A stretch of 43,235 nt of DNA from NCBI GenBank assembly GCA_002314875.1, contig DCHS01000027.1:1-43235 (forward strand). The letters are read 5' to 3'. A model generated the notes under the pieces. The model was not told where the DNA came from. It saw only the letters and a list, made by a program, of their open reading frames with translations, and searched no databases. Made by a program: the position numbers and the translations under genes. How positions within the stretch are numbered: position 1 is the stretch's first letter; each line of letters starts with the position of its first letter. Shown here piece after piece: positions 1 through 7,387 of this stretch. The stretch comes from Prevotellaceae bacterium UBA1746 (lineage in GTDB: Bacteria; Bacteroidota; Bacteroidia; Bacteroidales; Bacteroidaceae).

Positions 1-69
1 CAGGATGGGCTTGAACCAACGACCCCCTGATTAACAGTCAGGTGCTCTAACCAACTGAGCTACTGAAGC
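1..69 (-). tRNA. tRNA-Asn (GTT), 3' end cut by the window edge
   Basis: Read on the minus strand, the 5' acceptor arm GCTTCAG starts at 69. It is followed by TA, a D-arm GCTCAGTTGGTTAGAGC and an anticodon arm with loop CTGTTAA, giving anticodon GTT for asparagine. The T-loop TTCAAGC follows. The visible sequence ends inside the 3' acceptor strand (CTG..., expected CTGAAGC to pair with the 5' arm). The last acceptor bases and discriminator lie outside the window. Confidence 0.93.
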
Positions 70-133
70 AGTTTTTTGCATCGAAAAAAGCAAAAAATGT
101 AGAAATTTTTAGGTCTTTTTCCGTTTTGCGGTG

Positions 134-172
134 CAAAGGTACGACATTATTTCGAAATAATCACTATCTTTG
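134..172. promoter_or_regulatory. Two opposed -7 boxes: tRNA-Asn (-) and the PfkB-family gene (+)
   Basis: Plus strand: TATCTTTG at 165-172 fits the Bacteroidota -7 consensus TAnnTTTG and lies about 27 bases before the ATG at 199. Minus strand: CAAAGGTA at 134-141 is TACCTTTG in reverse and would serve the tRNA-Asn whose 5' end is at 69. I do not see a good TTTG -33 element at the right spacing for either, so confidence is moderate. Confidence 0.5.
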
Positions 173-198
173 CACAAAAATTTTCAAAAAAAATTACA

Positions 199-1161
199 AT
201 GAAGCAAATAATTGGCATCGGCAATGCCCTTGTTGACGCACTTTTTAAGGTTCCAAGTGATGATATCCTTTCCGACCTTAATCTTCCAAAAGGTTCCATG
301 CAACTTCTTGACAAAGAAAGATATAATACAATCTGCGAAAGAGTGTCTGGACACCCTGTAGAACTCCGAACTGGCGGTTCTGCCGGCAATGCCACCCTTT
401 GTTATGCAAAATTGGGCGGAGAAGCTGCTTTTATTGGAAAAATCGGAAAAGACAGTAACGGAACTTTCTTTTCCGGCGAGAGAGCATTACAGGGGGTTCG
501 ACCCATCGAACTTTTCGATGCCCTTCCAACAGGTGTTGCCATGACCTTCATTACACCTGACGGCCAGCGAACATTTGGAACCCATCTCGGAGCGGCAGTA
601 ACGATGATGGCCGGAGAACTTCGTCAAGAATGGTTTGAAGGCTATGACTATTTCTTCATTGAAGGTTATCTTGTGCAGAACCACGCACTTATTGAAACCG
701 CCGTAAACATGGCGCACGCTGCAGGTGCAAAAGTCTGCCTCGACCTTGCCTCCTATAATATTATAGAGGAGGATCATGAATTCTTCGAACATCTTCTGGA
801 AAAGACTGACATTGTTTTCGCTAACGAAGAAGAAAGTTTTGCGATGACACATCAAACCCCAGATGATGCACTTGATACATTGGCAAAGGTTTGCGAGATT
901 GCCGTTGTCAAAGTCGGTGCTCGTGGCGCAATGGCGAAAAGCGGTGACCACAAGGTTACCATACCCGCTGTAAAGGTTCCAGAGGTTGTAGACACAACTG
1001 GCGCAGGCGATTTCTTTGCGGGAGGTTTCCTCTTTGCATTAGGAAACGGTGGAACTTTGGAAGATGCATTGCAACAAGGCGCACGCTGTTCCAGCGAAGT
1101 CATTCAGGTTTTGGGTACAAAACTTGAAGACAGTGTTTGGGAAAAGCTTAGAACAAACTGA
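199..1161 (+). CDS. PfkB-family carbohydrate/nucleoside kinase (adenosine kinase-like)
   Basis: A 320-residue cytosolic sugar or nucleoside kinase. The N-terminal substrate-binding region has the typical RTGGSAGNATLCYAKLGG stretch near residues 57-74. The C-terminal PfkB signature DTTGAGDFFAGGF begins at residue 265, and its Asp271 is the expected catalytic base. Length is normal for the ribokinase/adenosine kinase family. The family phosphorylates sugars or nucleosides with ATP; Bacteroidota members of this subtype are usually annotated as adenosine kinase. The exact substrate cannot be read from the sequence. It is the first gene of a plus-strand run, with a -7 promoter box just upstream. 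Confidence 0.85.
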   Translation: MKQIIGIGNALVDALFKVPSDDILSDLNLPKGSMQLLDKERYNTICERVSGHPVELRTGGSAGNATLCYAKLGGEAAFIGKIGKDSNGTFFSGERALQGVRPIELFDALPTGVAMTFITPDGQRTFGTHLGAAVTMMAGELRQEWFEGYDYFFIEGYLVQNHALIETAVNMAHAAGAKVCLDLASYNIIEEDHEFFEHLLEKTDIVFANEEESFAMTHQTPDDALDTLAKVCEIAVVKVGARGAMAKSGDHKVTIPAVKVPEVVDTTGAGDFFAGGFLFALGNGGTLEDALQQGARCSSEVIQVLGTKLEDSVWEKLRTN

Positions 1162-1171
1162 TTACAAAGAA

Positions 1172-1189
1172 TTCTATCGCACGATAGAA
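1172..1189 (+). other. Intergenic hairpin
   Basis: TTCTATC at 1172-1178 pairs with GATAGAA at 1183-1189 around a four-base loop, in the 47-base gap between the kinase and the S41 protease. No U-run follows, so it is more likely an mRNA processing or stability hairpin than a terminator. Confidence 0.4.
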
Positions 1190-1208
1190 CGATAAAGTTT
1201 CAAAATCA

Positions 1209-2891
1209 ATGAAACGCATACTCTTCTTTATATTATTAGGAATATCTTCCTTGGGGGCATTCGCCCAGGGAAACCATAATTTTGAGACCGCAAAGCAGTT
1301 GGACATTTTCAACAGTCTGTTCTGCGATCTCGACCTCTACTATGTAGATACGCTGGATACCGATCACCTTATCGAAACTGCTATCAACAGCATGCTCGAC
1401 GAACTGGATCCTTATACTGAATACTACAAAGAGTCAGATACGGATAACTTGAAAACACTGACTACTGGAAAATATGCTGGTATCGGCAGCCCTATTTCAT
1501 GGCGTAAAGATTGCGACCGCTGTGTTTTCGAGAATCCTTATCATGGCATGCCTGCAGACAAGGCTGGTGTGCGCTCTGGCGATATCATCATGAAAATTGA
1601 CGGTGAAGATGTCGGAGTTTGCGGTAGTCAGGCCAAGAACGATTATACCACAGGAATCACGATGAAACTTCGTGGCGAACCAGGAACAACTTTTACCCTC
1701 TCGGTAAAGCGTCCCGGACACGACGACCTCGTCAATATGAAAATCACCCGTGAAACCATCAAGCGTCCATCTGTCATCTATTCTACAATCTTGGATCCCG
1801 CTAAGACTGGAGGTACAAAGATTGGCTACATCCTTTTAGAAAGCTTCATCGAAGATACCTCAACAGAAATGAAGCGAGCATTCAACAACCTCAAGTCAGA
1901 AGGTGCGGAACGCTTGATTCTCGACCTTCGCGGTAATGGCGGCGGTCTGATGCAGCAGGCGGTTGAACTTGTTAATATGTTCGTTCCCAAGGGAAAAGTT
2001 GTTGTAGAAACTCGTGGCCGCGAAGAAGATGACAACAAGAAATACAAGACGACAACGGAACCCATCGATACAGAAATTCCTATTGCCGTACTCGTAGATT
2101 ATGGCACTGCATCTGCATCCGAAATCACCTCGGGCAGTTTGCAGGACTATGACCGTGCCGTTGTCATCGGTCAGCGTACTTACGGAAAAGGCCTCGTTCA
2201 GTCTCCCCGCCAGTTGCCCTACAACACGATGATGAAGTTTACTTCTTCAAAGTACTATATACCTTCTGGTCGTTGCGTTCAGGCTCGTGATTACAAGCAC
2301 CGTGGCACTGATGGCCAGCCTCTCCATCTCCCAGACTCTCTTTGTAAGACTTTCAAAACAGCGGCAGGTCGATTAGTAAAGGACGGCGGTGGTATCACAC
2401 CTGATATTATCACCAAGCAAGACTCTCTTCCTACGCTCATCTCCTATTTGGCAGTATCTGATGAACTTTTCAACTACTGTGTAAACTATCAGAATACACA
2501 CGAAAAGATTGCTCCTGCGGGCGAATTCCATCTGACCGATAGTGAGTTCAACGATTTCAAGACCTATATGGCGGGTACATCTTTTACCTATGATAATCGT
2601 GCCAAGAAGAGTCTCGAAGTCGTTCGAAAGATTGCACAACAGGAAGGTTATGCTGAAAGTGCCAAGGCCGAACTTGATGCGCTTGAGGCAAAACTAAGCC
2701 GCAATCTTACCGATGACCTTCAATTATGGGAAAAAGAAGTCCGTCGTGTTGTGGAAAGCATGATAGTCAGCTTCTATCATTATGACAAAGGTCTTGTTCA
2801 GTATTCATTGCAGAAAGACAAAGACCTCAACGAAGCTATCAGCGTTCTTACAGACACGGAAAGATATAAGCAAATTCTAAACACAAAATAA
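1209..2891 (+). CDS. S41 C-terminal processing peptidase (CtpA/Prc type) with PDZ domain
   Basis: A 560-residue exported serine protease. A Sec signal peptide (residues 1-20, ending GAFAQ) suggests a periplasmic or envelope location. A PDZ domain lies at about residues 85-190 (GIGSPIS... GVRSGDIIMKIDGEDV). The peptidase core follows with LDLRGNGGG, the Ser-bearing motif GTASASEITSG near residue 300, and the Lys-bearing motif TYGKGLVQ near residue 326. Together these form the Ser/Lys dyad expected of S41A enzymes. The family trims C-termini of envelope proteins, and PDZ binding of the substrate tail controls activity. The long C-terminal helical extension (about residues 440-560) is common in Bacteroidota versions. 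The neighbour purD starts 37 bases downstream. Confidence 0.92.
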   Translation: MKRILFFILLGISSLGAFAQGNHNFETAKQLDIFNSLFCDLDLYYVDTLDTDHLIETAINSMLDELDPYTEYYKESDTDNLKTLTTGKYAGIGSPISWRKDCDRCVFENPYHGMPADKAGVRSGDIIMKIDGEDVGVCGSQAKNDYTTGITMKLRGEPGTTFTLSVKRPGHDDLVNMKITRETIKRPSVIYSTILDPAKTGGTKIGYILLESFIEDTSTEMKRAFNNLKSEGAERLILDLRGNGGGLMQQAVELVNMFVPKGKVVVETRGREEDDNKKYKTTTEPIDTEIPIAVLVDYGTASASEITSGSLQDYDRAVVIGQRTYGKGLVQSPRQLPYNTMMKFTSSKYYIPSGRCVQARDYKHRGTDGQPLHLPDSLCKTFKTAAGRLVKDGGGITPDIITKQDSLPTLISYLAVSDELFNYCVNYQNTHEKIAPAGEFHLTDSEFNDFKTYMAGTSFTYDNRAKKSLEVVRKIAQQEGYAESAKAELDALEAKLSRNLTDDLQLWEKEVRRVVESMIVSFYHYDKGLVQYSLQKDKDLNEAISVLTDTERYKQILNTK

Positions 2892-2928
2892 TTCGTGGGG
2901 ATCAAACTCCACCTAACACAAACACTTT

Positions 2929-4188
2929 ATGAAACTCCTTCTTCTAGGTTCCGGCGGTCGCGAGCATGCACTGGCTTGGAAAATTGCTCAGAGTCCCAAA
3001 GTAGAAAAACTGTTCATTGCTCCCGGTAATGCAGGAACTTCTCTTGTTGGCGAAAATGTTGCTATCAAAGCTGATGATTTCGAGGCTATAGCCCAGTTTG
3101 TCCGTGATCAGCAAATCGATATGGTTGTTGTCGGTCCAGAAGATCCTCTGGTAAAGGGTATTTACGACTACTTCTTCGAGAACCTGAGCGATGTTCCCGT
3201 TATCGGTCCCTCAAAGGCAGGTGCCGTTCTCGAAGGTAGTAAGGACTTTGCCAAGGCCTTTATGAAGCGCCACAACATTCCTACCGCTGCTTATCAGACT
3301 TTTGACGGTACTCAGGTTGAAGAAGGATGTAAATACCTTGAAACCCTAAAAGCACCCTACGTATTGAAGGCTGACGGTCTTTGCGCAGGTAAGGGCGTTC
3401 TGATTCTCGAAACATTGGAAGAAGCTCAACGCGAACTTCGCGAAATGCTCGGTGGAATGTTTGGTAACGCATCCAGCCGCGTTGTCATCGAAGAATTCCT
3501 CAGCGGTATCGAATGCAGCGTCTTCGTTCTGACGGATGGCAAAAACTATAAAATCCTTCCCGAAGCCAAGGACTACAAGCGTATTGGCGAAGGCGATACC
3601 GGTCTCAATACTGGTGGTATGGGTTCTGTAAGTCCTGTTCCCTTTGCAACTCCCGAATGGATGGCAAAGGTAGAAAAAGAAATCATTGCCCCCACTGTTA
3701 ACGGTCTCAGAGAAGAAGGCATCGTTTACAAAGGTTTCATCTTCTTCGGTTTAATCAACTGTGACGGCCAGCCCAAGGTCATTGAATACAATTGCCGAAT
3801 GGGTGACCCCGAAACTGAAAGCGTTATGCTTCGCTTGAATAGTGACATCGTTGATCTTTTCGAAGGTGTTGCCCATGAAAACCTCGATGAATGCGCTATT
3901 GAATTTGACGAGCGTGCTGCTGTTTGCGTAATGTGTGTCAGCGGTGGCTATCCCCAGGCTTACGAAAAGGGCTTCACTATCAGCAATGCAGAAGTTGAAG
4001 GAAGTGTTGTTTTCCATGCAGGAACTGCCATCAAAGACGGTCAGTTGGTAACTTCTGGCGGTCGCGTAATTGCTGTCAGCTCCTACGGAAAGGACAAGGC
4101 CGAAGCTCTTGCCAAGTCAATGTCTGGTGCCCAGCAGATTCAATTCGAAAAGAAATACTTCCGCCGCGATATCGGCCAGGATCTTTAA
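2929..4188 (+). CDS. purD: Phosphoribosylamine--glycine ligase (GAR synthetase)
   Basis: A 419-residue enzyme of de novo purine synthesis. It joins phosphoribosylamine and glycine with ATP to make glycinamide ribonucleotide. The N-terminal LLLGSGGREHALAWK motif is diagnostic. An ATP-grasp domain follows (GPSKAGAVLEGSKDFAK near residue 92; KADGLCAGKGV; EYNCRMGDPETE). Length matches the family. It is cytosolic and downstream of the S41 peptidase on the same strand. No purine-specific operator or riboswitch is visible upstream. Confidence 0.96.
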   Translation: MKLLLLGSGGREHALAWKIAQSPKVEKLFIAPGNAGTSLVGENVAIKADDFEAIAQFVRDQQIDMVVVGPEDPLVKGIYDYFFENLSDVPVIGPSKAGAVLEGSKDFAKAFMKRHNIPTAAYQTFDGTQVEEGCKYLETLKAPYVLKADGLCAGKGVLILETLEEAQRELREMLGGMFGNASSRVVIEEFLSGIECSVFVLTDGKNYKILPEAKDYKRIGEGDTGLNTGGMGSVSPVPFATPEWMAKVEKEIIAPTVNGLREEGIVYKGFIFFGLINCDGQPKVIEYNCRMGDPETESVMLRLNSDIVDLFEGVAHENLDECAIEFDERAAVCVMCVSGGYPQAYEKGFTISNAEVEGSVVFHAGTAIKDGQLVTSGGRVIAVSSYGKDKAEALAKSMSGAQQIQFEKKYFRRDIGQDL

Positions 4189-4189
4189 T

Positions 4190-4255
4190 CTCGTAGCGAG
4201 CGCTTCGAGCACACTGCTCCCAACAAAACTCTAATGCTACGAGCACATTGCTAAC
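4190..4255 (+). repeat. Short repeats in the purD-downstream gap
   Basis: The 78-base gap contains an 8-bp inverted repeat CTCGTAGC (4190-4197) / GCTACGAG (4236-4243). It also contains an imperfect direct repeat GAGCACACTGCT / GAGCACATTGCT at about 4207 and 4241. No U-run follows, so a terminator is not supported. Confidence 0.35.
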
Positions 4256-4266
4256 TAATCATTTGT

Positions 4267-5208
4267 ATGTATCGTCACACTTTTCGCGATAGCGTTGTAG
4301 AAGGAAGTTTTACCCTTCCTTTTATGGCCATCTTAACCGCCGTCCTTTGGTATTTCAGCCCGGGCGGAGGTTGGATGCTGTGGGTATCCATGGCTATCGT
4401 AGCGTTGATGACATACATCATCGTAGAATGGAATAACCAGTGCCAGCTTCTGCGCATTCGCTCGCGTATGAACAGTGCGGTTTTCCTCGCACTCATCGCC
4501 TGTTTTCCTGCTCTTCACAGCAACCCTATCGATATCATTCCTGCGGCCTGTTTGCTTTTAGGCTATTTCCTTCTTTGCAAGAGTTATGGCCTGTATGAAC
4601 CACAAGGTTTTGCTTTCCACGGATTCTTTTTCGTTAGTTTGGCAAGCCTGCTCTTTCCGCCAGTGCTGCTCTGCATTCCATTCTTGCTCTTTTCCTGCAA
4701 TTTCCAGCTTCGGATCCTTCATACCAAGCCTTTTACAGCCAGTATGCTGGGATTAGTGCTCCCCTATTGGATATATTATCCCATTAGTACGCTTTTCCCG
4801 AATTTTAATCCATGGTGGCGGTGGAAAGAATGTTTTTGTCTTTCGCTACCAGATTATAGCAATTTCCCTTTATGGCAATGGGCAGCTTTAGGATTTCTGC
4901 TTTTGCTAGCATTAATATCTGTAACGCACTTCATTAGAACCTCCTACAATGATAAGATAAAGACAAGACAGTTCTTCTATACACTCGTAGCTCAGGAAAT
5001 TCCTCTTGTCTTTCTTACCATCTGGTTCCCTCAGTATTTTTATATTTGTTTCCCCATGCTCATAGTGTGCACAACACCATTTATTGCACATTACCTGGCG
5101 CTTGGTCGTAGTCGTTGGATGAACTACTGGTTCTATTTCTGGGTTTTATTAATTGCTATTTTGGGATTATCCAATTACCTTAATATATGGAAATTCTTTA
5201 TCAATTGA
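4267..5208 (+). CDS. Polytopic inner-membrane protein of unknown function
   Basis: A 313-residue very hydrophobic protein with about eight to nine predicted membrane spans. Examples are FMAILTAVLWYF near residue 20, WVSMAIVALMTYIIV near 40, IIPAACLLLGYFLLC near 90, and several toward the C-terminus. I recognise no catalytic motif. It resembles the conserved hypothetical membrane proteins that precede a DedA/YqaA-type gene in other Bacteroidales, but I cannot assign a function. Its stop codon overlaps the next gene by 22 bases, implying translational coupling. Confidence 0.7.
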   Translation: MYRHTFRDSVVEGSFTLPFMAILTAVLWYFSPGGGWMLWVSMAIVALMTYIIVEWNNQCQLLRIRSRMNSAVFLALIACFPALHSNPIDIIPAACLLLGYFLLCKSYGLYEPQGFAFHGFFFVSLASLLFPPVLLCIPFLLFSCNFQLRILHTKPFTASMLGLVLPYWIYYPISTLFPNFNPWWRWKECFCLSLPDYSNFPLWQWAALGFLLLLALISVTHFIRTSYNDKIKTRQFFYTLVAQEIPLVFLTIWFPQYFYICFPMLIVCTTPFIAHYLALGRSRWMNYWFYFWVLLIAILGLSNYLNIWKFFIN

Positions 5209-5663
5209 TGATAGAACATGGCGTCTTCGGATTCTTTATCGCAAGCTTTCTTGCAGGCAGCTTTGTGCCGTTTTCTTCCGAAGTCGTTATGATTGCTCTA
5301 ATATCTGCTGGCGTTGACCCTTGGGGACTCTTTATTTGGGGAACCGTGGGTAACACTTTAGGCTCGGTCTTTAATTATTGGATCGGTTCTCTTGGAAATC
5401 CCAAATGGATTCAAAAGTGGACGCACGTCAGTCCTCAACAGTTGGAGAAAGGTGAATACTATGTCGAACGCTATGGCTTCTGGGCCGGTTGGCTCGCATG
5501 GGTTCCTCTGCTTGGTAGTTTGATTACCGTAGCTCTCGGCTTGATGCGCGCACGTTTCTCGTTAACTATGATCAACATTTTCCTAGGAAAATTGATTCGT
5601 TACTGGTTGATTATGATGGCAATGACACAAGCCTCCAACCTCGCTGAAAAGTTCGCACAATAA
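5187..5663 (+). CDS. DedA/YqaA-family membrane protein
   Basis: A 158-residue membrane protein of the DedA-related (VTT/SNARE-associated) superfamily, small YqaA-like type. It has the features AGSFVPFSSEVVMIAL, GTVGNTLGSVFNYWIG and ERYGFWAGWLAWVPLLGSLIT, where the glycine- and proline-rich re-entrant segments and the conserved Glu and Arg are typical. The family is linked to lipid scrambling or transport and membrane homeostasis; the substrate is unknown here. The start at 5187 overlaps the upstream gene. An alternative ATG at 5208 shares one base with the upstream TGA, so the exact start is uncertain. The longer form matches the usual N-terminus better. Confidence 0.85.
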   Translation: MEILYQLMIEHGVFGFFIASFLAGSFVPFSSEVVMIALISAGVDPWGLFIWGTVGNTLGSVFNYWIGSLGNPKWIQKWTHVSPQQLEKGEYYVERYGFWAGWLAWVPLLGSLITVALGLMRARFSLTMINIFLGKLIRYWLIMMAMTQASNLAEKFAQ

Positions 5664-5677
5664 TTCTTCTTATACAT

Positions 5678-5720
5678 ACAATTAGGGCCACCGCAAAATG
5701 CGATGGCCCTAATTGTATTA
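5678..5720. terminator. Bidirectional intrinsic terminator
   Basis: A perfect 13-bp stem: ACAATTAGGGCCA (5678-5690) pairs with TGGCCCTAATTGT (5704-5716). The loop can itself form a three-pair CGC/GCG extension. AT-rich flanks on both sides suit termination in both directions, between the convergent DedA-type gene and the peptide transporter. Confidence 0.85.
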
Positions 5721-5734
5721 TTTCATTCCTCTAA

Positions 5735-7351
5735 TTATGCAACCTTTTCAAGCTTTTTCAAGATAGAGAAGATAAAGAGTGCACTGAGGAGGCAGATACC
5801 TGCGAGAACACCCCAGATATAGGGAAGTGCAACGTTTGCACCCCAGAGCAGACCAGGAATCTGAACAAGGAAGTTACCGATTGCAGTAGAAGCGAACCAG
5901 AGACCCATCATAAGGCCTGCATACTTGGGAGGAGCTACCTTGCTCACGAAGCTAATACCGATAGGAGAAAGGAGAAGTTCAGCGAAGGTAAGGATGAGAT
6001 AAGTCATTACCAACCAATTGTAGCTTACACGGCCTGCGCCTTCAGTTGCAACCTGCTGTTCAGGAGCGAGAAGACCAAGACTTGCAACAATCATCAAAAT
6101 GAAGGCAATAGCAGCTACGAGCATACCGAGACCAATCTTCTTGGGGCTGGAAGGTTCCTTGCCAACCTTAGCGAGAGATGCAAAGAGAGCAACGCTAACG
6201 GGGGTAAGAGCAACAACGAAGAGGGGATTAAACTGCTGGAAGATAGGAGCAGAAATTGCTGTGCTTGCGGGGATATTGCAGAGAGAGAGAGCAAGAATTG
6301 CCACACCAAGAACACCAAGAACAATAGAGATAATCTTATCCGTTCCCTCACCACGGGTATAGTTATAGATACCATAAACGAGGCAGACAACAGCCCAAAG
6401 ATTTGCTACATTGAACATCAAAGAACCCAAACCGGTTGCTTCAGTAACAACGTAGTCACGAGCAAAGAAGGTAAGCGTAAGACCATTCTGATGGAAGGCC
6501 ATCCAGAAGAAGATTACTACTGCGAAAACAAGGCAGAGGCAAATGATGCGCTCCTTGGTTTCTGCCTTAGAAAGTTCGGGAACTTCAGGCTTTTCTGTAT
6601 TTTCAGTTGATTCGCTGGTTTCTACTACGACATCCTTCTTTTCAGTCTCAAGAACATGGCAGAAAGTACGCTTAGAAGCATAATAAATGATGATGCTGAC
6701 AATCAAGCTAACGCAAGCAACAGCGAATGCATAGTGATAAGAATCAGCAACAGAAACACCCTGGCTCTGGGCAAGACCCATCACACCGATTGCAGCGGTA
6801 GGAGCGAGCATCGCACCAATGTTGATGGCCATGTAGAAAATAGAGAAACCAGAGTCACGCATTGCAGCGTATTCAGGTGCATCGTAGAGTTTACCAACGA
6901 GAACCTGAAGGTTACCCTTGAAGAGACCGGTACCAAGACTCACAAGAATGAGAGCAAGGCCCATTGCACATGCTGCCATCGTGTTACCACCAAGAGGTAC
7001 AGCAAGAAGCAAGTAACCAATGAACATGATGAAGATACCCGTTGTTACCATTTTACCGAAGCCAAAACGGTCAGCAGCAATACCACCGATAACAGGCAGG
7101 AAGTAAACAAGCATCAAGAAAGTTGAATAAATGGTGCTTGAGGTACCTGTGGAGAAACCGAAGTTTTCACCGAGGAAGAGTGCAAACACTGCGAGCATGG
7201 TGTAGTAACCGAAACGCTCACCAGTATTAGCGAGTGCTAACCATACAAGGCCTTTAGGCTGGCCCTTACAGAGGATGTTCACCAAAGAATAAAAGAACAC
7301 CAACGCACTAAGAGCTACCAATGCGTAAAACACAATTGAAGATAATTCCAT
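5735..7351 (-). CDS. POT/PTR-family proton-dependent oligopeptide transporter
   Basis: A 538-residue major-facilitator transporter with the POT signature GERFGYYTM at residues 44-52 in the first membrane helices, where the ExxER proton-coupling motif is usually found. About 14 membrane spans are visible, with a charged cytoplasmic loop near residues 235-265 (KKDVVVETSESTENTEKPEV). The family imports di- and tripeptides with protons. It is the last gene of the minus-strand group after uvrA (36-base gap) and ends at a strong bidirectional terminator. Exact peptide specificity cannot be read. Confidence 0.92.
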   Translation of the reverse strand: MELSSIVFYALVALSALVFFYSLVNILCKGQPKGLVWLALANTGERFGYYTMLAVFALFLGENFGFSTGTSSTIYSTFLMLVYFLPVIGGIAADRFGFGKMVTTGIFIMFIGYLLLAVPLGGNTMAACAMGLALILVSLGTGLFKGNLQVLVGKLYDAPEYAAMRDSGFSIFYMAINIGAMLAPTAAIGVMGLAQSQGVSVADSYHYAFAVACVSLIVSIIIYYASKRTFCHVLETEKKDVVVETSESTENTEKPEVPELSKAETKERIICLCLVFAVVIFFWMAFHQNGLTLTFFARDYVVTEATGLGSLMFNVANLWAVVCLVYGIYNYTRGEGTDKIISIVLGVLGVAILALSLCNIPASTAISAPIFQQFNPLFVVALTPVSVALFASLAKVGKEPSSPKKIGLGMLVAAIAFILMIVASLGLLAPEQQVATEGAGRVSYNWLVMTYLILTFAELLLSPIGISFVSKVAPPKYAGLMMGLWFASTAIGNFLVQIPGLLWGANVALPYIWGVLAGICLLSALFIFSILKKLEKVA

Positions 7352-7387
7352 AGATTTTATAGTTAATGATTAATAATGATTATTTGC